Source: Woeseiaceae bacterium
Lineage (GTDB): Bacteria; Pseudomonadota; Gammaproteobacteria; Steroidobacterales; Woeseiaceae
Direction of reading: 5' to 3'
DNA length: 64,000 bases
NCBI GenBank assembly: GCA_021773055.1
Contig: JAJFKV010000053.1
Location: forward strand, 19,658 to 83,657
Below are positions 17,734 through 26,000 of the stretch, piece after piece. The position numbers and the translations under genes were made by a program. The stretch's first letter is position 1. Every line of letters begins with the position of its first letter. The notes under the pieces are model-generated. The model made no database searches. It was not told the origin of the DNA and saw nothing but the letters and a program-made list of their open reading frames with translations.

Positions 17734-17758
17734 AAAGGCCGCTCTCCGAGCGGCCTTT
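17734..17758. terminator. Bidirectional terminator
   Basis: Perfect ten-base stem (AAAGGCCGCT/AGCGGCCTTT) with a five-base loop, with T or A runs on both sides. It lies between the convergent DUF3465 and rpoH genes and can serve both. Confidence 0.8.
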
Positions 17759-17774
17759 AAATCCAGCGTGCTGT

Positions 17775-17799
17775 CAGTCGCGCGCAGGGCGCTTCCTAC
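17775..17799 (-). repeat. GTAG-headed REP-like palindrome (copy B)
   Basis: Read on the minus strand it starts GTAGGAAGCGCCCTGCGCG and ends GCGACTG. Its TAG is the stop codon of rpoH. Confidence 0.75.
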
Positions 17800-18659
17800 G
17801 CGGCCATCGCGGTCCTGAGTTTCTTGATGGCGTTAACTTCGAGCTGACGGATGCGTTCTGCCGAGATGCCGTACTCAGCAGCAAGCTCGTGCAAAGTCAT
17901 CTTGTCTTCTGTGAGCCAGCGTTCTTCGAGAATACGACGGCTACGGTCATCCAGAACATCCAGTGCGGCCGTCATTCGTGTGCTTGCATCGTCATTCCAG
18001 TCGGTTGCTTCAACCTGTTTGGCAGGATCAGCGTCCGGGCTGGGCAGGTACGCAGCCGGTGTGAAGTTGCGCTCGTCATCAAGGTCAGGCGTTGGGTCGA
18101 AGATCGCATCTCGAGAGTGCAGGCGTTTCTCCATTTCGGTGACTTCCTGAGGTTTGACGCCGAGGTCTTTAGCAACCGCCCTGGTCTCCGCATCGGTCAA
18201 CCAGGCCAGTGTCTTTTTCTTCTTGCGAAGATTAAAGAACAGCTTTCGTTGTGCCTTAGTTGTCGCAACTTTCACAATGCGCCAGTTCTTGAGAACAAAC
18301 TCGTGTATCTCGGCACGGATCCAGTGCACCGCGAATGACACCAGGCGAACGTCGTAGCCGGGGTCGAAGCGTTTTACGGCCTTCATGAGGCCGACATTGC
18401 CTTCCTGAATCAGATCGTTCAGGGGCAAGCCGTAGCCGGTGTATCCTTTGGCGATATGGACGACAAAACGCAGATGCGCCATAACGAGATCGCGTGCCGC
18501 GTCGAGGTCTTCGTCGTCGCGTAAGCGATGGGCCAGCGCCTGCTCGTCTTCCTTGCTCAGAACATCAATGCCGCCGACAGCCTGGATATAGCCATCAAGG
18601 CTACCTACAGGTCCTGCGAGGGCGAGTTCGTAGTTGGATTTCGATAAAGCGGTTGTCAT
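17796..18659 (-). CDS. rpoH: RNA polymerase heat-shock sigma factor (sigma-32)
   Basis: Alternative sigma factor directing RNA polymerase to heat-shock promoters. The 287 residues contain region 2 (MAHLRFVVHIAKGYTGYGLPLNDLIQEGN), the RpoH box QRKLFFNLRKKK, and region 4 with a helix-turn-helix near the end (LHELAAEYGISAERIRQLE). Upstream are an exact CIRCE element and a candidate sigma-E promoter, so both HrcA and envelope stress may control it. The TAG stop comes from a REP-like element. Downstream transcription ends at the bidirectional hairpin. ftsX-ftsE-ftsY lie immediately upstream on the same strand, the conserved gammaproteobacterial order. Confidence 0.96.
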   Translation of the reverse strand: MTTALSKSNYELALAGPVGSLDGYIQAVGGIDVLSKEDEQALAHRLRDDEDLDAARDLVMAHLRFVVHIAKGYTGYGLPLNDLIQEGNVGLMKAVKRFDPGYDVRLVSFAVHWIRAEIHEFVLKNWRIVKVATTKAQRKLFFNLRKKKKTLAWLTDAETRAVAKDLGVKPQEVTEMEKRLHSRDAIFDPTPDLDDERNFTPAAYLPSPDADPAKQVEATDWNDDASTRMTAALDVLDDRSRRILEERWLTEDKMTLHELAAEYGISAERIRQLEVNAIKKLRTAMAA

Positions 18660-18687
18660 GTGTAAGCTCCGTTTGTGTCCAAGGATT

Positions 18688-18714
18688 TTAGCACTCAGGG
18701 GGTTAGAGTGCTAA
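18688..18714 (-). promoter_or_regulatory. CIRCE operator (HrcA site) before rpoH
   Basis: Exact consensus TTAGCACTC-N9-GAGTGCTAA, 28 bp upstream of the rpoH start codon. CIRCE is the operator of the heat-shock repressor HrcA. hrcA itself is not in this window. Confidence 0.93.
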
Positions 18715-18730
18715 CAAACGGAAGAAGTTC
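18703..18730 (-). promoter_or_regulatory. Candidate sigma-E promoter of rpoH
   Basis: On the minus strand GAACTT (18730-18725) is followed after 17 bp by TCTAA (18707-18703), close to the sigma-E pattern GAACTT-N16-TCTGA known from E. coli rpoH P3. The -10 lies inside the CIRCE element, so HrcA binding would block it. Spacing is one base longer than ideal. Confidence 0.42.
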
Positions 18731-18801
18731 CCGTGGTTGTTTGGGAATATAGTTATAAAAACCAGCTATTTAGCCTAAAAAATACGATGCGTTATGTTCA
18801 A

Positions 18802-19761
18802 TCAGCGGGGCTCAATCCGTCGCATATGACGGGCGGTAGTGACCCAGGAGGCCAACAGGCCCAGGAATATCGCGACACCCAGAATTGCGGCACTTTCGCT
18901 TGAAGTCAGTGTTACCACCGAAATGCTGCCCTGATAAAGCCCGGCGAGGCGGGCCAGCGGCTCTTTCAGCAAATGCAATCCATATTGCACCAACGCCAAC
19001 GCGAAAGTCCCGCCCAGCAGTCCATACCAGAAGCCGGTCCACAGGAACGGACGGCGAACAAACGCATTGCTCGCGCCGATGAGCTTGGTGACCTCAATTT
19101 CCTCGCGCCGATTCTCGATGTCGAGACGAATCGTATTGCCGATGATCACCACGATAGCGATGCCGAGCAGCGCGCCGCCAATAACGATCGCCTGTCGCAC
19201 AATATCGAGAATGGCGTGAAAACGTTGCACCCACTCTGTGTCGGCCTGCACCAGCTCCGTTTCCGGAAGATTGTCGATCTCTTCCTGCAATAACGTCAGC
19301 GACGCACTGCTGTTCCCTGGACTCGGGCGAACAACGAGAGCATGTGGCAAGGGATTGTCACCGAGTTGGTCGAGCGCCTCACCGAAACCGGACTGCTGCT
19401 TGAACTCAGCCAGCGCAGCTTCCGCCGTGACCAAATTAACGGACTCAACATCGGCACGTTGGCCTATCAGGCGCGCAAGGCCCTCGGCTTCGCTAACTGA
19501 AATGTCGAGATTCAAGTAGACGGAAAAATCGAGCGCATCATCCCAATTGCCGCTGACGGATTGCGCGTTTTTAACGACGACATTGATCGCCGCAGGTAGT
19601 GCGAGCGTCACCGCGATGACCAGTACGATCATCAGGCTCGCGAACGGTTGTCGTGACAAGCGGCCCAACGCACCTATTGAGGTGCTGGCGTGGCGCGTCA
19701 GCCAAATGGAAAACGCACTCGACGAGCGTATCGGCGCGACTGCATCGGAATTACGAGTCAC
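18802..19761 (-). CDS. ftsX: Cell division ABC transporter permease FtsX
   Basis: Inner-membrane partner of FtsE. The FtsEX complex sits at the divisome and activates periplasmic amidases through FtsX. The 319 residues show a cytoplasmic N-terminus, TM1 at about 40-62, a periplasmic loop, then three more spans near the C-terminus, with the conserved RREEIEVTKLIGAS segment. The GTG at 19761 is chosen because it overlaps the ftsE stop as GTGA; a longer reading to 19818 would run 58 bp into ftsE. Confidence 0.92.
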   Translation of the reverse strand: MTRNSDAVAPIRSSSAFSIWLTRHASTSIGALGRLSRQPFASLMIVLVIAVTLALPAAINVVVKNAQSVSGNWDDALDFSVYLNLDISVSEAEGLARLIGQRADVESVNLVTAEAALAEFKQQSGFGEALDQLGDNPLPHALVVRPSPGNSSASLTLLQEEIDNLPETELVQADTEWVQRFHAILDIVRQAIVIGGALLGIAIVVIIGNTIRLDIENRREEIEVTKLIGASNAFVRRPFLWTGFWYGLLGGTFALALVQYGLHLLKEPLARLAGLYQGSISVVTLTSSESAAILGVAIFLGLLASWVTTARHMRRIEPR

Positions 19762-20429
19762 TGCCACTGGTCGGCCTCCTGTTGCAGCCGCCCGTCCTCG
19801 AGCGCAATACGCCTGCAACCCAACCGATCGATCAACGATATGTCATGGCTCGCGATTAACAGGGTTACGCCGACCTCATTGAAGCGCCGAAAAATTCTCA
19901 TGACTTCAAGCGACAGATCGGGATCGAGATTTCCGGTCGGTTCATCGGCTATCAATACTTTTGGTCGCGTTACGATCGCCCGGGCTATACCCACACGCTG
20001 CTGTTCGCCGGCCGACAAGGTTTGCGGGCTTTGCTTTTCCTTGTGCAGCAAACTCACCTGATCCAGCGCTGCACGTACCCGTCGGCCCGCGTCGCGGTGA
20101 CTGACGCCGGCGATAATCAGTGGCAATGCGACGTTGTCGAAGACGGGGCGATCGTACAGCAATTTGTGATCCTGAAAGACCATGCCGATTTGTCGTCGGT
20201 ACGCCGGAATCTTGCGCCGTTTCACGCGCCGGGTATTCTGATTGTCGACAACGACCTCGCCGCTCGTTGGGCGCTCAATCAGCGCAATCAGTCGCAGCAA
20301 GGTGCTCTTGCCCGCCCCGGAATGGCCTGTGACGAAGACCATCTCTCCTTTATCGACGGACAAGCTGAGCCCCGAAAGCGCTTCTTGCCCGCCGGGAAAT
20401 CGCTTGGTTACGTTATCGAGTTGGATCAT
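19758..20429 (-). CDS. ftsE: Cell division ATP-binding protein FtsE
   Basis: ABC ATPase of 223 residues powering FtsX. Motifs in order: Walker A GHSGAGKST, Q-loop MVFQDHKLL, signature LSAGEQQRVGIARA, Walker B VLIADEPTGNLD, and H-loop ASHD. The order ftsY-ftsE-ftsX-rpoH is conserved. It starts six bases after ftsY ends and overlaps ftsX by four bases (GTGA), which suggests translational coupling. Confidence 0.96.
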   Translation of the reverse strand: MIQLDNVTKRFPGGQEALSGLSLSVDKGEMVFVTGHSGAGKSTLLRLIALIERPTSGEVVVDNQNTRRVKRRKIPAYRRQIGMVFQDHKLLYDRPVFDNVALPLIIAGVSHRDAGRRVRAALDQVSLLHKEKQSPQTLSAGEQQRVGIARAIVTRPKVLIADEPTGNLDPDLSLEVMRIFRRFNEVGVTLLIASHDISLIDRLGCRRIALEDGRLQQEADQWQ

Positions 20430-20434
20430 CTGAA

Positions 20435-21397
20435 TTACTGGTCCTGGTTGCCCGACGCAAGCAACGCGTCGATGAATTCTCTAGCGCGAAACGTTTGCAT
20501 GTCGTCGACGGCTTCGCCAATTCCGATAAAACGTACCGGCACTTGCAAGCGACTTGCTATGGAAAACAGGATGCCACCCTTGGCGCTGCCGTCCAGTTTG
20601 GTTACCGTGATGCCGGTAAGGCCAAGGGCTGTGTGGAATTTCTCTGCCTGTTCCAACGCGTTCTGTCCCTGGCTCGCATCGAGCACCAGCATGATCTCAT
20701 GCGGCGCCGTTTCATCATGGCGTCCGACGACGCGCTTCATCTTCTTAAGCTCGTCCATGAGACCTACCTGATTCTGAAGGCGGCCCGCCGTGTCCGCGAG
20801 CAATACATCAATGTTGCGGGCTTTTGCCGCTTGCCAGGCATCATAAATGACCGCCGCCGGATCCGCTCCGGATTGCTGGGCAATAACGGCTACGTTATTT
20901 TGCTCGCCCCACGCCTGTAGCTGTTCCACCGCCGCCGCGCGAAAGGTGTCACCAGCAGCGAGCATAACTGAATAACCGTTGTCTTTAAGATGACGCGCCA
21001 TTTTGCCAATAGTGGTCGTTTTTCCGGCACCGTTAACGCCGACCATGAAAATGACAAACGGTCCATCGGGTTTGTCGATGAGCAAAGGCCTTTCGGCTGG
21101 TTGCAGGATATCGAGTAATGAGCGCTCGAGACCCTCTCGAAGTGCCGACAAATCCCTCAACTCCTTGCGCGCGAGGCTCTTTTCGAGACCGCCAATTATC
21201 AGTTCGGTTGTGTCGACACCGACATCGGCCATTACCAGCAAGGACTCGAGTTCTTCGAGGACGTCCGCATCAATTTCGCCACCCGGTACCAGGTTTGCGA
21301 GATCATAACTAAGCCAGCTGTCGCCCTTGTTAATGCGAGCACGGAGTCGCTTTATGAAGTTTTTACGCTCTTCGGGCTTTTCTTTTTTTCCAAACAT
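20435..21397 (-). CDS. ftsY: Signal recognition particle receptor FtsY
   Basis: GTPase that docks SRP-ribosome complexes at the membrane. The NG domain shows GVNGAGKTTTIGKMA (G1), DTAGR (G3) and TKLDGSAKGG (G4/G5). The ATG at 21397 gives 320 residues starting MFGKKEKPEERK. The acidic A domain typical of E. coli FtsY is almost absent, leaving a short basic N-terminus as in many other bacteria. It is divergent from rsmD with only 19 bp between the start codons, so promoters must overlap the coding starts. Confidence 0.95.
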   Translation of the reverse strand: MFGKKEKPEERKNFIKRLRARINKGDSWLSYDLANLVPGGEIDADVLEELESLLVMADVGVDTTELIIGGLEKSLARKELRDLSALREGLERSLLDILQPAERPLLIDKPDGPFVIFMVGVNGAGKTTTIGKMARHLKDNGYSVMLAAGDTFRAAAVEQLQAWGEQNNVAVIAQQSGADPAAVIYDAWQAAKARNIDVLLADTAGRLQNQVGLMDELKKMKRVVGRHDETAPHEIMLVLDASQGQNALEQAEKFHTALGLTGITVTKLDGSAKGGILFSIASRLQVPVRFIGIGEAVDDMQTFRAREFIDALLASGNQDQ

Positions 21398-21416
21398 CGC
21401 TATACGTTCACAGGCT

Positions 21417-22022
21417 ATGGTCATTCGCAATAAAGCAGACAAGAAAAAGTCCCAGACGGGACAGTTGCGTATTGTAGCGGGAAACTGGCGCAGTCGCCTT
21501 TTAGAGATAGCCGATGTGCCCGGATTGCGCCCGACATCCGAGCGCATAAGAGAGACGCTGTTTAACTGGCTGTCTCCCGTTATTCACGGTGCGAGCTGTC
21601 TCGATCTTTGCGCGGGGACCGGAGCGCTGGGATTGGAGGCTCTGTCCCGTGGCGCATCAAGGGTAGTATTCGTCGAGCGCTCGAGCGCAGCAACCCGGGT
21701 ATTGCAGGCCAATATTGCCTCTCTCTCAGCGGCCGGCGCCGACGTCCTGAACACAGGTGCCAAGGAGTATCTTTCCGGAACCAGAGTCGAGGCATTTGAT
21801 ATCGTCTTTATCGATCCGCCCTTTGCGGCAGATCTGCAGCATGAATTGTGTAGACTGTTGGCAGAGCAGCAATGGCTGGCTGACGACGCCAGAGTTTACG
21901 TTGAGTTGGACAGAGATCAGCCGGATTTGCGTTTGCCTGAGAATTGGCAGGAAATAAAGAACAAGACGGCCGGGAAAGTCCGCTATGTCCTGGCGAAAAA
22001 TTACGCACGAGGGGAGTCTTAA
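21417..22022 (+). CDS. rsmD: 16S rRNA (guanine(966)-N2)-methyltransferase
   Basis: SAM-dependent enzyme methylating G966 of 16S rRNA. Motif I is DLCAGTGALGLEALSRGA and the catalytic motif IV is FIDPPF. The N-terminal GQLRIVAGNWRSR and RPTSERIRETLFNW are diagnostic. I start it at the ATG at 21417 (201 residues, usual length); an earlier in-frame ATG would lie inside divergent ftsY. coaD follows three bases downstream, so they form an operon. Confidence 0.93.
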   Translation: MVIRNKADKKKSQTGQLRIVAGNWRSRLLEIADVPGLRPTSERIRETLFNWLSPVIHGASCLDLCAGTGALGLEALSRGASRVVFVERSSAATRVLQANIASLSAAGADVLNTGAKEYLSGTRVEAFDIVFIDPPFAADLQHELCRLLAEQQWLADDARVYVELDRDQPDLRLPENWQEIKNKTAGKVRYVLAKNYARGES

Positions 22023-22025
22023 GAC

Positions 22026-22514
22026 ATGACGGTTTCTGCAATGTATCCGGGTACGTTCGACCCGATAACACTTGGTCACGAAGATTTCGTTCGACGTGCG
22101 GCGAAGTTGTACGACAAGGTGGTCGTTGCGGTCGCAGCGGATACCGGCACTAAAACCACAATGTTTTCATTTGACGAGCGAGTCGAGCTTGCGAGACAGA
22201 CGCTGGCCGATATCGACAACGTCGAGGTTGCCGGTTACGAAGGCCTGACAATTACCTTTGCGCACGATAACGGCCTGGCAGTCATAGTCCGCGGATTACG
22301 CGCAGTGTCCGACTTCGAGTATGAATTTCAGCTGGCAAGCATGAACCGGCATCTGACTCAGGAGGTCGAAACCGCCTTCCTGACGCCTACAGATAAATAC
22401 ACGTTTATCTCTTCAACGCTGGTCCGGGAAGTGGCGACTCTTGGCGGTGATATTTCCGAGTTCGTGTCGCCAAAGGTAAGAGACGCGCTGCTTCAGAAGG
22501 TTGGCAGGGTCTGA
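22026..22514 (+). CDS. coaD: Phosphopantetheine adenylyltransferase
   Basis: Penultimate enzyme of coenzyme A synthesis, joining ATP and 4'-phosphopantetheine to make dephospho-CoA. The 162 residues show the nucleotidyltransferase site YPGTFDPITLGH, VRGLRAVSDFEYEFQ and the C-terminal FISSTLVREVA. GGGGAG lies upstream of the ATG. It is co-transcribed with rsmD. Its TGA stop directly abuts the stop of the convergent mutM gene, forming TGATCA. Confidence 0.96.
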   Translation: MTVSAMYPGTFDPITLGHEDFVRRAAKLYDKVVVAVAADTGTKTTMFSFDERVELARQTLADIDNVEVAGYEGLTITFAHDNGLAVIVRGLRAVSDFEYEFQLASMNRHLTQEVETAFLTPTDKYTFISSTLVREVATLGGDISEFVSPKVRDALLQKVGRV

Positions 22515-23327
22515 TCAGGTCTGGCATTGCTTGCAATAATAGGTCGAGCGCTGGCCCTGCACGATGCTCGTAATGGGCGTGTTACATCGCCTGCACGGTT
22601 CGTTCTCCCGGCCATACGCTTCCAGTTGTTGCTGAAAATAGCCTGCCTCACCGTCGCCACCATAAAAATCGCGTAACGTCGTGCCGCCCGCCTTTATGGC
22701 ACTTGTGAGCACATCTTTGATGGCGCCGACGAGCAGTTCATAGCGCCGTAACGCAATCCGACCCGCCGCCCGACGCGGGTTGATGCAAGCGAGATAAAGC
22801 GCTTCGCTTGCGTAAATGTTGCCAACACCGACAACAACCTGCGCGTTCATGATGAATTGCTTGATGCTGACTCGCCGACCACGTGATTTCCCCCACAGGA
22901 ATTTCGCATCAAAATCGTCTGCGAGCGGCTCTGGCCCGAGGGACTTTAGTAGCTTGTGCTGGAGTGGGGTTTTGCTCCAGTGCAGAGACCCGAACCGCCG
23001 AGGGTCGCGAAACCGCATTGTCTTGCCAGAGTCGAAGTCGATGTCCACGTGATCATGAATGCCCGCCGGCGTGTCGCGATCAACGATATAGACACTGCCG
23101 GACATTCCCAGGTGCAATATGGCGGTGCCGCCATTGGTATTGATCAGCAGGTATTTAGCGCGCCGGGTGACGGACGTAATCGTCTCGCCGAGGAGTTTAC
23201 GATCGAGAATCCTGGATACCGGCCAGCGCAGATTGCGATTGCGAACAATGACGCGCTCGACACGCGTGTCCAAAATGTGGGGCTCGATACCCCGCCGACT
23301 GGTCTCAACTTCAGGTAATTCAGGCAT
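22515..23327 (-). CDS. mutM: Formamidopyrimidine-DNA glycosylase
   Basis: Base-excision repair enzyme removing 8-oxoguanine and formamidopyrimidines and then nicking the abasic site. After the start Met the protein begins PELPEVETSRRG, so Pro1 is the catalytic residue and the Glu residues that assist it are present. The zinc finger CRRC...CKQC lies at the end and the helix-two-turn-helix precedes it (GVGNIYASEALYLA). Length of 270 residues is normal. It follows the ribosomal protein genes on the same strand after a strong terminator, so it has its own promoter. Confidence 0.96.
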   Translation of the reverse strand: MPELPEVETSRRGIEPHILDTRVERVIVRNRNLRWPVSRILDRKLLGETITSVTRRAKYLLINTNGGTAILHLGMSGSVYIVDRDTPAGIHDHVDIDFDSGKTMRFRDPRRFGSLHWSKTPLQHKLLKSLGPEPLADDFDAKFLWGKSRGRRVSIKQFIMNAQVVVGVGNIYASEALYLACINPRRAAGRIALRRYELLVGAIKDVLTSAIKAGGTTLRDFYGGDGEAGYFQQQLEAYGRENEPCRRCNTPITSIVQGQRSTYYCKQCQT

Positions 23328-23347
23328 CCTGCATTGTGCCTCACAAA

Positions 23348-23374
23348 AAAAGGCCCGGGAATACCGGGCCTTTT
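23348..23374 (-). terminator. Rho-independent terminator after rpmG
   Basis: Eleven-base perfect stem (AAAAGGCCCGG/CCGGGCCTTTT) with a five-base loop and, on the minus strand, a run of seven T. It ends the rpmB-rpmG transcript. Confidence 0.9.
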
Positions 23375-23397
23375 CCAGTGGTTCGCTTAACGAACGA

Positions 23398-23553
23398 CTA
23401 TTTGATCTTTGCTTCCTTGTAAAGCACGTGCTTCCGAATGGTCGGATCGTACTTCTTGGTCTCCATCTTTTCAGGATGCAGGCGCTTGTTCTTGGTCACT
23501 GTGTAGTAGTGGCCGGATCCAGCGCTGGAAACGAGTTTGATTTTGTCACGCAT
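23398..23553 (-). CDS. rpmG: 50S ribosomal protein L33
   Basis: Ribosomal protein of 51 residues reading [18 protein letters not shown] then [20 protein letters not shown], the standard L33 pattern. It lacks the CxxC zinc pairs, so it is the zinc-independent form, as is usual for the gene paired with rpmB. It starts 18 bp after rpmB with GGAGGATTGAG upstream. Confidence 0.96.
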   Translation of the reverse strand: MRDKIKLVSSAGSGHYYTVTKNKRLHPEKMETKKYDPTIRKHVLYKEAKIK

Positions 23554-23571
23554 ATCTCAATCCTCCAGCGA

Positions 23572-23808
23572 CTAAACGCGTTGGCCATCGGCACGCAGGT
23601 CAGCGAGAACTTTCTCGATACCGTGCTTGTCGATTGTTCTGAGGCCCTTGTGAGAAATGCGCAGACGTACGAAACGCTTCTCGGATTCGACCCAAAAACG
23701 CTTGCTCTGCAGGTTCGGCAGGAAGCGGCGACGAGTTTTATTATGTGCGTGAGAAACATTATTGCCTGATTGCGGCCGTTTCCCCGTCACTTGGCATACC
23801 TTGGACAT
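23572..23808 (-). CDS. rpmB: 50S ribosomal protein L28
   Basis: Ribosomal protein of 78 residues. [20 protein letters not shown], then [10 protein letters not shown] and [14 protein letters not shown], are diagnostic of L28. The start at 23808 (MSKVCQ) is the family start; a longer open frame upstream is leader sequence. The CxxC pairs of zinc-type L28 are absent. A sigma-70-like promoter lies about 60 bp upstream. Confidence 0.96.
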   Translation of the reverse strand: MSKVCQVTGKRPQSGNNVSHAHNKTRRRFLPNLQSKRFWVESEKRFVRLRISHKGLRTIDKHGIEKVLADLRADGQRV

Positions 23809-23865
23809 GGGTAAGTCTCTGATTTTACTAAAAGTTGCCCGCGATTGGTGGGCAGGGAGCGAGAC

Positions 23866-23894
23866 TTTATACCAGTGTGATCGGTGCAATACAA
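23866..23894 (-). promoter_or_regulatory. Sigma-70-like promoter of rpmB-rpmG
   Basis: Minus-strand TTGTAT (23894-23889), 17-bp spacer, TATAAA (23871-23866), located 58 bp before the L28 start codon. Confidence 0.6.
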
Positions 23895-23924
23895 GCGCTC
23901 ATTCGGGCCTTTTGTTACGTTGGT

Positions 23925-24554
23925 CTAGAGCAATCCCCGGCTGGCGAGTGAGGTCGCCGCCCCGTCACCCACGATCAGGTGATCCAGCAGTCGAATGTCG
24001 ACCAGTTCGAGGGCTGATTTCAGGCGCCTGGTGATGCGCTCATCAGCCTGGCTGGGCTCGGCGACACCGGAGGGATGATTGTGAGCGAGAATGACCGCTG
24101 CCGCATTGACGCTCAACGCCTCTTTGACCACCTCTCGTGGATAGACTGACGTGCCATCAATGGTGCCGCGGAAGAGCTCATCGAAACGAAGTACCCGATG
24201 GCGGTTGTCGAGATAAATGCAACAGAATAGCTCGTGATCGAGGTGCTGCATGCGAGCTTTCAGGAACGACGCGGTATCGACAGGACTCCGGATAGTCTCC
24301 CCGCAGGGTAAGGACTCATTGAAGTAGCGACGCGCCAATTCGGGTAATGCCCTGAGAGCGCCGAGGCGCGCCCGTCCAATACCGCGACAAGCCAGGAGGT
24401 CAGCATTACTGGCCAGCAGCATGGACCTGAGGCTGCCGAAGCGGCGCAGGAGATGCATGGCCGCTTTATGCCCGGTATCGGCGGCGAGACCTGCTCCGAT
24501 AATCGCGGCTAGCAGCTCGACGTCTGAACTATCCTTGTCAGTGACGCTTTTCAC
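23925..24554 (-). CDS. radC: RadC family JAB-domain protein, short N-terminus
   Basis: Protein of 209 residues with a helix-hairpin-helix region (LLACRGIGRARLGAL) and a C-terminal JAB1/MPN metalloprotease-like domain holding AHNHPSGVAEPSQAD, the metal-binding HxH...S...D set. The biochemical role of RadC is unsettled despite its repair name. It starts with GTG at 24554; an in-frame TAG eleven codons upstream rules out a longer protein, so the usual RPREKLL opening is missing. It lies upstream of rpmB on the same strand. Confidence 0.88.
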   Translation of the reverse strand: MKSVTDKDSSDVELLAAIIGAGLAADTGHKAAMHLLRRFGSLRSMLLASNADLLACRGIGRARLGALRALPELARRYFNESLPCGETIRSPVDTASFLKARMQHLDHELFCCIYLDNRHRVLRFDELFRGTIDGTSVYPREVVKEALSVNAAAVILAHNHPSGVAEPSQADERITRRLKSALELVDIRLLDHLIVGDGAATSLASRGLL

Positions 24555-24695
24555 AGCGGTATGTTGCCGCCCGGCACTGATTTTCTACAAGCCGTCAATC
24601 TGCGGTTGATGTCCTAATTTACCTAAGCAATGCTAACGAGCAACGCGACTGGCTCACGGTGTATATTGCGAGGACTCCAATTACAGGATGAACCA

Positions 24696-25901
24696 ATGAC
24701 AGGGAAATCTATAGTCGCTCGCGTAACGTCCGGCAGCCTGGTAATGCAGATCGGGATAGGCATTGTCGCCGGCGTGGCCCTGTCGCAGATCTCGCCGGAT
24801 ACGGCCAAGGCGTCAATGCTACTCGGCGATCTGTTCGTGCGTGCTCTAAAAGCAGTTGCGCCCGTCCTTGTCCTGGTGCTGGTGGCTTCCGCAATTGCGA
24901 ATCGGCGCGTCAGTCATACATCCCAAATGCGGCCGATCGTTGTCATGTATCTCATCGGTACAGCCAGTGCTGCGTTGCTCGCAGTAACGATGAGTACGTT
25001 GTTTCCGACCACTCTGGCCCTGCAAGTTACCGAGGTCACAGCAACGGCGCCGCAAGGCATAGCTGAAGTTCTCGGCGGCTTGCTGAACAAGCTGGTTGAT
25101 AACCCGGTCAATGCCATTCTGACGGGAAACTTCATTGGCATACTCGTCTGGGGTGTGCTGCTCGGAATTTTTCTGCATCACGCCGCAGACTCCACGCGGC
25201 AGTTGCTCGCCGATACCGCGGACGCGGTGACGCACATTGTTCGTATCGTTATCAGACTGGCGCCGATCGGAATTTTTGGCCTGGTCGCCGGCAACCTCGC
25301 CGAAACCGGGTTATCGGCGCTTGGCGGCTACGCTCAAATTTTGTCCGTATTATTGGGCAGCATGCTCATCATGGCATTGCTGATTAATCCGCTGATTGTC
25401 TGGATCAAGACGCGGAAGAACCCCTATCCACTGGTGCTGACCGCGCTCCGCGAGAGCGGTGTTACGGCGTTTTTCACTCGAAGTTCGGCGGCGAACATTC
25501 CGGTCAACCTGGCGTTGTGCGAGCGCCTCGATCTGGAGAAGGATACTTACGCGGTTTCCATTCCACTGGGCGCCACGATCAACATGGGTGGCGCGGCGAT
25601 CACCATAACGGTGCTGACGCTAGCAGCAACACACACGCTTGGCATTCACGTGGACCTGGCCACGGCGCTGTTGTTGAGTCTGGTAGCAGCACTGTCGGCG
25701 TGTGGCGCATCCGGCGTCGCTGGTGGATCACTACTTCTGATTCCCCTGAGTTGCAGCCTGTTCGGCATATCCAACGATATCGCGATGCAGGTCGTTGCCG
25801 TTGGGTTCGTCGTCAGTGTTCTGCAGGATTCGGCAGAGACCGCTTTGAACAGCTCAACGGATGTCGTCTTTACAGCGGCAGTCGCAGGCAAGCAAAAGTA
25901 G
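24696..25901 (+). CDS. sstT: Na+/serine-threonine symporter
   Basis: Secondary transporter of the dicarboxylate/amino acid:cation symporter family, importing serine and threonine with sodium. The 401 residues contain the family loop [14 protein letters not shown], the [14 protein letters not shown] motif, and [17 protein letters not shown] near the end, all typical of SstT. The ATG at 24696 has AGGA upstream. It is a single gene divergent from radC across about 140 bp. Confidence 0.92.
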   Translation: MTGKSIVARVTSGSLVMQIGIGIVAGVALSQISPDTAKASMLLGDLFVRALKAVAPVLVLVLVASAIANRRVSHTSQMRPIVVMYLIGTASAALLAVTMSTLFPTTLALQVTEVTATAPQGIAEVLGGLLNKLVDNPVNAILTGNFIGILVWGVLLGIFLHHAADSTRQLLADTADAVTHIVRIVIRLAPIGIFGLVAGNLAETGLSALGGYAQILSVLLGSMLIMALLINPLIVWIKTRKNPYPLVLTALRESGVTAFFTRSSAANIPVNLALCERLDLEKDTYAVSIPLGATINMGGAAITITVLTLAATHTLGIHVDLATALLLSLVAALSACGASGVAGGSLLLIPLSCSLFGISNDIAMQVVAVGFVVSVLQDSAETALNSSTDVVFTAAVAGKQK

Positions 25902-26000
25902 CCTTTTGCAGCCCGACGTTATTTCCTTACAACTAATCATTCTGCTGTGGATGCCCCGATTGACTGGAATTAGCCGGCCGCTACGGGCTAAGCTTGTTGA

